Shown here in pieces: positions 27,864-35,348 of a stretch of DNA of 64,000 nucleotides (positions are counted from its first letter, which is position 1; every line of letters begins with the position of its first letter). The notes beneath the pieces were generated by a model that was not told the origin of the DNA, made no database searches, and saw only the letters and a program-made list of their open reading frames with translations. The position numbers and the translations under genes are program-made. Origin of the DNA: Clostridium sp. AF27-2AA (lineage in GTDB: Bacteria > Bacillota > Clostridia > Lachnospirales > Lachnospiraceae); contig NZ_QUFI01000002.1 in NCBI RefSeq assembly GCF_003478505.1, positions 1-64,000 of the forward strand. Reading direction: 5' to 3'.

Positions 27864-28715
27864 TCACGTTTCCTCGCCTCCTTCCGATTCCGCTTTGTTA
27901 CTTTCTGCTTCCTTCCAAACCTGTTTCTGTCCCAGATCCCCAATCGTTTCCACTGCCCCGGCCTGATCGAGATACAGACTGCATTTCAGGGAATAGACCA
28001 CCACAACCCCTGTATCCGTACCGATGGATTCGCCGTCCGCCACCGTCAGGTCTTCCGGCAGTTCCATTCCATCCAGCGGCTCTGGCACCAGCTGCTCCCA
28101 TTCCGCTTCGGTCATTGCCAAAGCATCCGGCCAGGATTCCAGCACATCCTGTCCCTCATCTTCCAGAGAAAGCGTGATGCGCCCGCTGATTTCATCGTCC
28201 TGCTCCACGGTTTCGGTTCTGACACGGCAGGAAAGCGGCTTTTCAAAAGGGTACGCCAGATATTCGGGCAGTAAAAATGTCTCTCCCCCGGATACGAACA
28301 GAACCTGTTCCGGTTCCATCCGCAGTTCCGATTCCTGCACAGATCCTCCGGCTGCCTGAACCGTACCGTCCGCCCCGCACTCCAACGGGAACTCCAGCCG
28401 CAGCGAGCCGCCCAGGGACAGCATCTCTGCCAGAATGCCGCTGGCAATCCGAAATTCCGCCTCGTTCTGTCCATCTCCTGTGGTCAGCACTGCGCCACAT
28501 TCTTCCACAGTTTCTCCCTCTGCATCCAGAAGCCAGGCCTCCGGCTCCGTTTTCCCGGACACTGCCATATGAAATGCTCCGGTTCCCAGATCTATCCGGC
28601 TCTCCAGCCGGTCTGTCCAGGAGGCATAAACCGTCCCCATCCCGCCAAGACACAGTGCCAGGGCTGCCATGGTAAAAACATAACCCTTTTTCCGTTTTTT
28701 TCTGCCTCTTCTCAT
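27864..28715 (-). CDS. Secreted protein with SipW-type signal peptide
   Basis: A 283-aa protein whose N-terminus is strongly basic (MRRGRKKRKKG), then hydrophobic (VFTMAALALCLGGMGTVYA), with the boundary YASWTDRLES followed by DLGTGAFHMAVSG. This is the same pattern as the two other substrates in the operon and as TasA/CalY. The mature part is acidic and includes a GDGQNEAEFRIASG segment; no enzyme motif is seen. Its ATG overlaps the response-regulator stop by 4 bp (ATGA), with AAAGGAGAAGCAGCT upstream. A second fibre or matrix subunit is the likeliest role. Confidence 0.7.
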   Translation of the reverse strand: MRRGRKKRKKGYVFTMAALALCLGGMGTVYASWTDRLESRIDLGTGAFHMAVSGKTEPEAWLLDAEGETVEECGAVLTTGDGQNEAEFRIASGILAEMLSLGGSLRLEFPLECGADGTVQAAGGSVQESELRMEPEQVLFVSGGETFLLPEYLAYPFEKPLSCRVRTETVEQDDEISGRITLSLEDEGQDVLESWPDALAMTEAEWEQLVPEPLDGMELPEDLTVADGESIGTDTGVVVVYSLKCSLYLDQAGAVETIGDLGQKQVWKEAESNKAESEGGEET

Positions 28716-29359
28716 AGCTGCTTCTCCTTTATTTCCTGCTCCAGCACCCCAGGCAGATTCCGGCTGGCAAAGAGCACCGCCTCCACCCGGTTTTCCAGAC
28801 AGAGCTTTCCCAGAATACTGGTGATATGCTTTTTCACAGTTCCCTCCGAAATAAACAGCTTCTGCCCGATCTTCGCATTGGAATACCCACGGCTTAAAAG
28901 CTTTAAAACCTCCAGCTCCCGGCCTGTCAGGCCACCCAGCTTTTTCTTTTCCTGTTCTTCCTCCTCCATGGATTCTATAAGTCCGGAGGAATAAAATCTT
29001 CCGCCCCGCTCCACGACCTTCAGTCCATACAGAATCTCATCCAGAAAGGCATCCTTCTGGACACAACCTTCTATTCCAAGCTCCCTGGCCTGCTCGAAAT
29101 CGTGGTTTTTCAGGTCCGACGCAATCAGCATCACTTTCACCGGCTTGCCCTGCTCCCGCAGCCACCGCACAAACGAAAAGCCGCTTTCCCGCTTCAATTT
29201 CAAGTCCACAAAAGCCATATCCACCTGGCTCTTTTCCACACAGGCCACCGCCTCCTTCACATTTCCCGCCTGCAGCACCTGCTCCTCCGGCCGATACATG
29301 CGGATCACGGATTCCAGCCCCTGGCGTGACAGCGGATAGTCATCCAGTACCAGGATCAT
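28712..29359 (-). CDS. LuxR/NarL-type response regulator
   Basis: A 215-aa two-component regulator. The receiver domain has the acidic pair Asp6/Asp7, the phosphoacceptor Asp52 (AFVDLKL) and the conserved Lys in GCVQKDA. A short acidic linker leads to a LuxR helix-turn-helix (LTGRELEVLKLLSRGYSNAKIGQKLFISEGTVKKHI). It is the first gene of the SipW operon, so it probably controls it. No histidine kinase gene lies within the window. The start ATG follows GGGAGGAGTATCAGT. Confidence 0.92.
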   Translation of the reverse strand: MILVLDDYPLSRQGLESVIRMYRPEEQVLQAGNVKEAVACVEKSQVDMAFVDLKLKRESGFSFVRWLREQGKPVKVMLIASDLKNHDFEQARELGIEGCVQKDAFLDEILYGLKVVERGGRFYSSGLIESMEEEEQEKKKLGGLTGRELEVLKLLSRGYSNAKIGQKLFISEGTVKKHITSILGKLCLENRVEAVLFASRNLPGVLEQEIKEKQL

Positions 29360-29406
29360 ACTGATACTCCTCCCTTCTTTTTTCAGATCAGACGCAGGCC
29401 GCGTCT

Positions 29407-29428
29407 TTTACATATTTTTATATGCAAA
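29407..29428. promoter_or_regulatory. Palindromic candidate operator upstream of the response regulator
   Basis: TTTACATAT and ATATGCAAA form 9-bp inverted arms with one mismatch around TTTT, about 50-70 bp upstream of the response-regulator ATG. On the minus strand it includes TATAAA, which with TTGCAT 19 bp upstream could be a weak promoter. LuxR-type regulators bind palindromes of this size; binding here is inferred. Confidence 0.4.
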
Positions 29429-29450
29429 TAACTGACCAGACATGCAAAAA

Positions 29451-29486
29451 GGACTGCCAGAAAATTTCTGCATTTTCTGACAGTCC
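29451..29486 (-). terminator. Rho-independent terminator of the interrupted ABC permease gene
   Basis: On the minus strand, GGACTGTCAGAAAA and TTTTCTGGCAGTCC (14 bp, one mismatch) form a stem with an 8-nt loop followed by TTTTT. It lies 33 bp after the stop of the permease 3' fragment, which supports that fragment being a displaced real gene end. Confidence 0.8.
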
Positions 29487-29519
29487 CTCTGCAAATTCTA
29501 TGAAATTATTTTCTCCAGC

Positions 29520-29606
29520 TCATTCTCTTCCCGCAATCAGCCGGTAAAACAGAGCAGAAAACAGGCAGAGCAGGACAATGGACAGGACGACACAATCCAG
29601 CTGAAA
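29520..29606 (-). pseudogene. 3' end of SsuC-like ABC permease, cut off by the mobile element
   Basis: On the minus strand this codes for FQLDCVVLSIVLLCLFSALF then YRLIAGRE and a stop. That is the expected last transmembrane segment and tail of nitrate/sulfonate/taurine-type permeases, which normally continue GSQVF-x-LD-(hydrophobic)-YRL. It is exactly what the permease at 50350-51081 lacks. The visible open frame starts at 29621, but the codons before the 9-bp repeat (29598-29606) belong to the element. Joined through that repeat, the two parts are one base out of frame. Confidence 0.8.
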
Positions 29607-29641
29607 GAGCCATGCACACATACTGATATGATTCCGTATTG
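29598..29641. other. Attachment site attL (core plus inner arm)
   Basis: The core CAGCTGAAA (29598-29606) is shared with the right end. The inner arm CTGATATGATTCCGTATTG (29623-29641) matches the inverted arm at the right end in 16 of 19 positions. Left of the core is the permease 3' end. Confidence 0.75.
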
Positions 29642-29670
29642 CACATGGCTCTTCCTTTTTTATCCATATT

Positions 29671-31341
29671 CTATTTCATTTTCACCATACATCGCTTCTT
29701 AAAGAATGAAATGCCGTAGCAAAGGATCTGGTCATAATCCTCTTCATATTCCTTTGCGTACATGCGGTCATCTATCTGTGCCAGCGCCTCGTCACATTCC
29801 GGTTCCAGCTTTTCCAGTATCTTTGTATACTTGGCCTCAAATATAGCCACCCGTCCATTGACCGGATCATAAACCACCACATCACTGCGGCCTTCCCCGT
29901 GCTCCTTATTGGAATCCACCATATATCCGGCTCCGGTAAAAATTCCGGCCAGAAACGCATGATAAAAGTCTTCCCGGTAGTCGTGGTAGCTGATGGTTCT
30001 TCTCAGAAGTGCGTTCATTGCTTTCGTGACGCCCTCACTGTCTCCGCTCCAGACTGCATCAAACAGGCTTGTCCGGTTCCATGTCCTGGCACTGTCGTCA
30101 AACCAACGGATAATGGTAGTTTCAAAAATCTCCCGGATTTCCTCATTTGGAATCATCAGGGCTGTTGTACCTTCCGGCACTTCTCCCGCAAAATCACAGT
30201 TCCTTGCACGGGTCAGATATCCGGTCAGATAAAGGATGCTCCAGAGATTATCCTCTGAGGAATGCAGATAATCATAAGTCAGGTTTTCATCAATCCGCTG
30301 TACGATACACCCACCAGATAACAAAGTCTCCAGCTTCTTTGTAATACTGCTTCCCGCGTAATCAATAAACGAACGGATGATTGCGTTGTCACTGGTATTC
30401 TTCCAGTAACTGTCAGGTTTGGCATTGGGATTATGTTGCAGTTCCAGTATGTAATTCATCACATCCCATGGACAATACACATCAAAATCACCGAAATGAT
30501 AACCGTCATACCATTCCTTAATCGTTTCTGCCTGCTCCTGTACATCTGCATCTGCAAGAATCTGATCCACTTCACTCTGTACGAAACCGAAATACTCATT
30601 CAGGCGGGAATCTGCGATGGTATCCGAAACAAAATTGTTTGTCCCGGTAAAAATGCTTTCCTTTGCAATTCGCAGACAACCTGTAATAAATGCAAACCGA
30701 AGTGACGGATTATCTTTCAAAGCCTGCATAAGGCCTTTCATCACATCCAGCATCTCATTGTAATAGCCATTACTGTTCGCCTTCGCAATGGGAACATCAT
30801 ATTCATCAATTAGAAGAATCACAGGTTTACCATAATAAACCTGGAGCATTCCGATAAGCAATAGAAGACTGCCCTTTAATTCCGTTACAGATGCATTTCC
30901 GCTCAGAATCTGGTTCATGCTTTCTTTATCGTAGATGCTGATCTTATCGCTGTCGAGTAGATACAAATGCTGCTTATATAGATTTGCAATGGCCAGATTC
31001 AGCATCCCACAAGCCGCTGAAAAATTCAGGCCATCCACCTGACGGAACGACACAAATACCGTAGGCCACTGGTTCATCCACTTTTCGCATAGGCCCTGAT
31101 CCTTTGTAATTGCAAGGCCCTCAAATAATGCTCTGCTGTTTTTTCGTATGTCAAAAAAGGTATCCAGCATACTCATGGCAAGGGTTTTGCCAAATCGGCG
31201 CGGACGGGTAATCAGCGTAACCTTTGTTGCTGTTGTCTTAAGAAGTTCACCGATCAATGCGGTCTTATCCACGTAGTAATATCCATTCTGCCGGATCTCC
31301 GCGAAATCTGAAACTCCCACAGGAATGCTTAAAGATTTCAT
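29671..31341 (-). CDS. AAA-ATPase-like / PD-(D/E)XK nuclease-like protein (PF09820 + DUF1703 type)
   Basis: A 556-aa protein. The N-terminus (MKSLSIPVGVSDFAEIRQNGYYYVDKT) and the P-loop region (ITRPRRFGKTLAMSML) define the AAA-ATPase-like family; PVILLIDEYDVPI is the Walker B block. The C-terminal ~130 residues (GYMVDSNKEHGEGRSDVVVYDPVNGRVAIFEAKY) carry a D-x(n)-ExK nuclease-like motif. Proteins of this type are abundant in gut Clostridia and Bacteroidetes; their role is not established. The start is ATG 31341 after AAAGGAGAGCAG, although the frame is open to 31437. It lies between the left attachment site and the large recombinase, so it travels with the element. Confidence 0.85.
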   Translation of the reverse strand: MKSLSIPVGVSDFAEIRQNGYYYVDKTALIGELLKTTATKVTLITRPRRFGKTLAMSMLDTFFDIRKNSRALFEGLAITKDQGLCEKWMNQWPTVFVSFRQVDGLNFSAACGMLNLAIANLYKQHLYLLDSDKISIYDKESMNQILSGNASVTELKGSLLLLIGMLQVYYGKPVILLIDEYDVPIAKANSNGYYNEMLDVMKGLMQALKDNPSLRFAFITGCLRIAKESIFTGTNNFVSDTIADSRLNEYFGFVQSEVDQILADADVQEQAETIKEWYDGYHFGDFDVYCPWDVMNYILELQHNPNAKPDSYWKNTSDNAIIRSFIDYAGSSITKKLETLLSGGCIVQRIDENLTYDYLHSSEDNLWSILYLTGYLTRARNCDFAGEVPEGTTALMIPNEEIREIFETTIIRWFDDSARTWNRTSLFDAVWSGDSEGVTKAMNALLRRTISYHDYREDFYHAFLAGIFTGAGYMVDSNKEHGEGRSDVVVYDPVNGRVAIFEAKYTKILEKLEPECDEALAQIDDRMYAKEYEEDYDQILCYGISFFKKRCMVKMK

Positions 31342-31489
31342 CCCGCTGCTCTCCTTTCCGTTTGCTGGTATCATGGTGACACGCTGCAGTCTCTGATCTA
31401 TCCAATGCAGCGCATCTATAGTTCCATGATACCACAAACCTTTTATTCCTACAATTCTTATGTTTCAGTTCCTGCGTTACTGAAACTTC

Positions 31490-33400
31490 CTAACCCGCCA
31501 CTTTCTGCGTTCTCGGGTCTGGATATTCTTTCAATGTCAGCCAGTATCCATGCTTTCCCTTGGGCTGATATTGAATATACCCACCTCTGCGCAGTTCATT
31601 CATCCGGGTAATAATCACCCCCGTAGTCCTTCCCATTTTCTGTGCAATCTTTTTGGCCGTCATTGCAGGTTCTTCTCTCAGAATATCAGAAACCATCTTC
31701 CGATCCAGCATTCTTCCCCGTTCCGTTGTCGGATCAAAGGGATAATCCAGAAATACTCTGACCTGATCCTGCTCTTTTCCCAGAATCTGGGAAAGAGCTG
31801 TTTTTTCTACGTTGCTGATTCCTGCTATATGAAGCGAATTGAAGCAGACCTCCAGTTGCCACTCATGCACAATAATATGCTCAACATTCCGAAGCATCTG
31901 TCCCGCAGTGGCTTTTTCCACGCCTCCCTGTTCCAGACGGGCCTTAATCTGCTCCAGACGCCCTGCAATATTTTTCCGTTCCTGCTCCCCTTCCTGCAGT
32001 TTTTCTAATTGACATTCAATTTCCTGAAGCCGTGATTCTAACTGTCGGTTCATTACCTGATAATCCGCATCGGCCACAATCCCAGCCAAAAGCTTTTCCA
32101 GCAATAGCTGTTTTTTCTTCCGAACGGATTCTCTCTCTGTTTTCAGATCCCGGCATTTCTGTTCCGATGGATTCCGGCTCATAACCCGTTCCAGAAGCTG
32201 AATGGTTTTCTGTATGATGCTTTCTTTCTCCTGCAGCTGAATCTGGTAATACTTTCCGCTCAGCTGTTCCAATAGCTGGTACACCACGTCCTCACGCAGA
32301 TGAATGTTATCACAGCCTTGCTCATCTGCCAGCAGCCTGCTGGTCTTTCTCTGACTGTCCCTGCGATTATGATTTTTTCGGCCAATATTTATGTACGCAC
32401 TGCATTTCCACTCATATACAATTTCTTCCGGGTCACGATAACCCCTGCGCCATGTCCGGTAATAGGGCTTTCCACAGCATCCACATATCAGAATTCCTGA
32501 CAAATTATATTTTCCCGGATTGCTGCCTTTTGGATAGTATCCATTTTGATGCTTCGCCGCAGCCCGCGCATCCATGGCTGCATTCGCTTCCGCCCACAAT
32601 GCTTCATCCACAATAGCAGGTACTACGTGCTCTACATAAATCCACTGATCTTCTGGATTGTGAATAAGACTCTTCGTATCAAAATCAAAATGTGTTCGGT
32701 TTAGGATCATGTCCCCTTTATAAAGCGGATTTCTCAAGATGCGCCTTACCGTTGTCTCTGTCATAAACAGGCCATTCTTACTGCGGATGCCCTTTTCCTG
32801 CAGCAAATTGGCAATCACCCGGCTTCCATAACCAGCTGCGCAAAGTCGGTAAATTTCCCGAACCACCTCGGCCTGTTCCTCAATTACAGTAACGGACCCA
32901 TCTGGCTCTTTCTTCAATGCGTAGGTTTTATTAGTCAGCATCATCCGACCGCCGTTCTTCTGACGATGTCGATGCGCATTATTGATTTTCTTACTTAATT
33001 CCCGGCTGTATTCCTCTGCCATAATTGCTTTGATACCGGAAATCAGTGCATCCTCCGGAGAATAAAACTTATTTTCCAGATATAAATACAGCTGTTTTCC
33101 GTTCTTCTGCATCCGTTCAATAAACACATACCAGTCCTTTGTGTTGCGCATGAGTCTGTCCTGACTCTTAATCACAATCACATCAAACTGATCTGATTGC
33201 ATTTGATCGAAGAGGCGAAGATACTCTCTTCGCCCCTCTGCAGTTGTGCCGCTTCGTGATTCCACAAACGAATCCACCAGCAGCCAGTGATTCCGCTTCA
33301 CGGCCTCTTTGGCTTCGATGACCTGCTTAGCCAGCGCATCAACCTGGCTCTCCTCTTCGGTGCTGCAGCGACAGTAGATCACGGCGCGCAAAATGCTCAT
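31490..33400 (-). CDS. Large serine recombinase (integrase)
   Basis: A 636-aa site-specific recombinase. The resolvase domain begins with AVIYCRCSTEEES (catalytic Ser13) and contains KSQDRLMRNTKDW. The recombinase domain (GIRSKNGLFMTETTVRRILRNPLYKGDM) and a zinc ribbon (ILICGCCGKPYYR, with later Cys residues) follow, then a long coiled coil (~residues 400-480) and an extra C-terminal winged-helix-like part (TAKKIAQKMGRTTGVIITRMNELRRGGYIQY). It is the best candidate for integration and excision of the 20.8-kb element. The ATG overlaps a 35-aa gene by 4 bp. Confidence 0.93.
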   Translation of the reverse strand: MSILRAVIYCRCSTEEESQVDALAKQVIEAKEAVKRNHWLLVDSFVESRSGTTAEGRREYLRLFDQMQSDQFDVIVIKSQDRLMRNTKDWYVFIERMQKNGKQLYLYLENKFYSPEDALISGIKAIMAEEYSRELSKKINNAHRHRQKNGGRMMLTNKTYALKKEPDGSVTVIEEQAEVVREIYRLCAAGYGSRVIANLLQEKGIRSKNGLFMTETTVRRILRNPLYKGDMILNRTHFDFDTKSLIHNPEDQWIYVEHVVPAIVDEALWAEANAAMDARAAAKHQNGYYPKGSNPGKYNLSGILICGCCGKPYYRTWRRGYRDPEEIVYEWKCSAYINIGRKNHNRRDSQRKTSRLLADEQGCDNIHLREDVVYQLLEQLSGKYYQIQLQEKESIIQKTIQLLERVMSRNPSEQKCRDLKTERESVRKKKQLLLEKLLAGIVADADYQVMNRQLESRLQEIECQLEKLQEGEQERKNIAGRLEQIKARLEQGGVEKATAGQMLRNVEHIIVHEWQLEVCFNSLHIAGISNVEKTALSQILGKEQDQVRVFLDYPFDPTTERGRMLDRKMVSDILREEPAMTAKKIAQKMGRTTGVIITRMNELRRGGYIQYQPKGKHGYWLTLKEYPDPRTQKVAG

Positions 33401-33504
33401 GACGCGTCACGCTCCTTGAGAAGCTGTAGGAAGCGTAGTTCTTCATCATGTTGAATCAAGTTTTCTTCATAAAGAATCTTAGCGATCGTTTCAAAAATCT
33501 CCAT
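33397..33504 (-). CDS. Small 35-aa protein coupled to the large recombinase
   Basis: An ATG (33504) seven bases after AGGAG opens a 35-codon frame, MEIFETIAKILYEENLIQHD... to a TGA that overlaps the recombinase ATG (ATGA). The ILYEENLI...ELRFLQLL pattern resembles a short SHOCT-type helix pair. It may be a translational leader or an accessory protein for the recombinase. The good ribosome binding site and the 4-bp overlap are the main support. Confidence 0.6.
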   Translation of the reverse strand: MEIFETIAKILYEENLIQHDEELRFLQLLKERDAS

Positions 33505-33560
33505 ATTTTTCTCCTTTTTTGTTCATTTCCTACTTTTATGCTTATGCCGCAATATCTCTG

Positions 33561-35201
33561 CTAGTTCTTGTATGTCATAGCTTTATTTATCGATTTACAA
33601 CACCTTGAATATTTGAACCGAATTTCATCATCTATCTTTTCCTGCTCCTCCCACGATAAATTTTGGATGTTGATATCGACTTTTTCGTTAGGCAAAGTTC
33701 CTAACGCCTGTTTTACTTTTAAATTTTTTGTATTCAGCAAAATGCACTGACATTGATCATCCTCATCATACCCTGTCGGATACCATAATGCATAATCGAA
33801 AAGACCATCTGTCCTTTTTTTCCCTAATATTATTTCGTGCGCATGAAGTTTTCCCAAAAGCCCATTCAGCATTTTGATATTTGCAAAATTCATCTTTTCT
33901 ATTTCCCTCTGAATTTCCTTCTCCAATTTTTTCAGAAAAACATCCCTCTTTGCAAAAAGAACTTCTTCATCATTTTCAAGTTTCTCCAAACCTGGAAGTT
34001 CTTTAAGCTCATTCAGATACAAAGCATCCGTTTTTTCTGGCATCAAAAATCCATATTCAAGGTATCGGTCCTGCTTATACAACGCCGATGTCAAAAAGCA
34101 TTTAGCTTTTTTTATAATCAGTTTTTTCAATACTCTCTCCGTTGCTATTTCAAAAATATCGTCCGGACTAATCAACATATCCTCAGTGTTCTTTACCGTT
34201 TTCATCAAATCAGCTGAATCCAGCTTCCAGTTAGTTCCCAAATAAGCTGCATACTGTACCCAAAGTCCATGACAAAGTGTCAGCATATTTCTTGCAGTTT
34301 TTAATCTTGCTGCGCCTTGTTTTTGGCTCATTGCAAGCTTACTTTTATCTAGTTTCTTAAAACTTTCAGCTTGCTGTGACAACCCTCCATTATTCCATTG
34401 ATGCGCAAGAAATTGTATGAATCCCACCATGCTACCGACCAAATATTCCGGATGTTCTTGCAACACATTCAAAGATTCTGAACCAATCCTCGTATTAACA
34501 AAGTTTCCGATGTCAAGAAACACACATCGTGAAATCGATGATTTTTCCAAATCAATGACTTCACCAGTTATAACCAGTCCCGCTTTTACCTCCCGGCCTT
34601 GATATTTTCTTTTTCTCCGAAAAGCATCTGTTAACCGGAAAGAAAATACACTGCGGATGATCGTATCCAGATTCCTTCTTAACTTCTCTCGTTGTGAATA
34701 AACTCGTTCGTTTTTTGCATCATCAAGAATAAAATTCAATCCTTGATGTTCCTGCAGTATCTCCCCAAGATCTCCTGTAGAAGCATTTGCAGAAGCCAGA
34801 CTTTCAAATTCTGACCTAAGTTTTTCTTTATTTACATAACTAGCCAGGTTTATTGCTATTTCTGTTTTTCCACTTCCAGGAGTACCATAAAGCCAAAGAA
34901 TTATACCTTGCCCATGTGATGTGCTCTGTTGCCAAATCGGATATAGCAGTGCAGCAACATTCGTAATCAGCACCGGATATAATACTTTTGGCATACTTGC
35001 AATCACAACTGAAAGCCTAAAAAAATCATTTGTTATCGCCTCCGAATTGGACTCGAAATGTTTTTTGAAACCAACCTCATACTTTCCATTCTCCTTGCCA
35101 TATTCTATTGAATTTTCGCTTACTACACAGTCGGAAAAATGGAACTCCCATTCTCCTTTCTCGTTTTTCTGCCATCCTAATTCCAATTTTTCTTCTTTCA
35201 A
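33561..35201 (-). CDS. P-loop ATPase, primase/helicase-like (DUF927-like), element cargo
   Basis: A 546-aa protein with Walker A GTPGSGKTEIAINLA (residue ~106), then SANASTGDLGEILQEHQGLNFILDDAK, where LDD is the Walker B position, and a sensor-like GLVITGEVIDLEKSSISRCVFLDI. The order (P-loop, aT/S-rich strand, DD, TGE) resembles DUF927-type helicase domains of plasmid and phage replication proteins, but this is a distant match. The start is TTG 35201 after AAGGAGAG. The coding sequence is clearly more AT-rich than the chromosome around the element. It could serve replication of the excised element or a defence function. Confidence 0.55.
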   Translation of the reverse strand: MKEEKLELGWQKNEKGEWEFHFSDCVVSENSIEYGKENGKYEVGFKKHFESNSEAITNDFFRLSVVIASMPKVLYPVLITNVAALLYPIWQQSTSHGQGIILWLYGTPGSGKTEIAINLASYVNKEKLRSEFESLASANASTGDLGEILQEHQGLNFILDDAKNERVYSQREKLRRNLDTIIRSVFSFRLTDAFRRKRKYQGREVKAGLVITGEVIDLEKSSISRCVFLDIGNFVNTRIGSESLNVLQEHPEYLVGSMVGFIQFLAHQWNNGGLSQQAESFKKLDKSKLAMSQKQGAARLKTARNMLTLCHGLWVQYAAYLGTNWKLDSADLMKTVKNTEDMLISPDDIFEIATERVLKKLIIKKAKCFLTSALYKQDRYLEYGFLMPEKTDALYLNELKELPGLEKLENDEEVLFAKRDVFLKKLEKEIQREIEKMNFANIKMLNGLLGKLHAHEIILGKKRTDGLFDYALWYPTGYDEDDQCQCILLNTKNLKVKQALGTLPNEKVDINIQNLSWEEQEKIDDEIRFKYSRCCKSINKAMTYKN

Positions 35202-35272
35202 CTCCGATTCTCTCCTTTTGTTTAATTGAGGCCTCTGAACGTAGTATAGCGAAATTGCATCATTTCCTTAAC

Positions 35273-35348
35273 AATAAAAAAGCGTCGATTTTTCCCATAT
35301 AAGAACTAAATAGTCCTTTATACAAGGAAAAATCGACGTTTTTTTATT
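35273..35348. terminator. Long 24-bp-stem hairpin between two AT-rich genes
   Basis: AATAAAAAAGCGTCGATTTTTCC-type left arm (35273-35295) pairs with its complement (35326-35348) over about 24 bp with one weak pair; the loop is 30 nt. Poly-A and poly-T on the flanks make it a bidirectional terminator by shape. It contains the stop codon of the 424-aa gene. Confidence 0.75.

Noticed and set aside
29520..29621. Independent 33-aa membrane peptide gene
   Set aside because: Its sequence from the repeat onward is the missing C-terminus of the split permease, followed by that gene's terminator; there is no convincing ribosome binding site.
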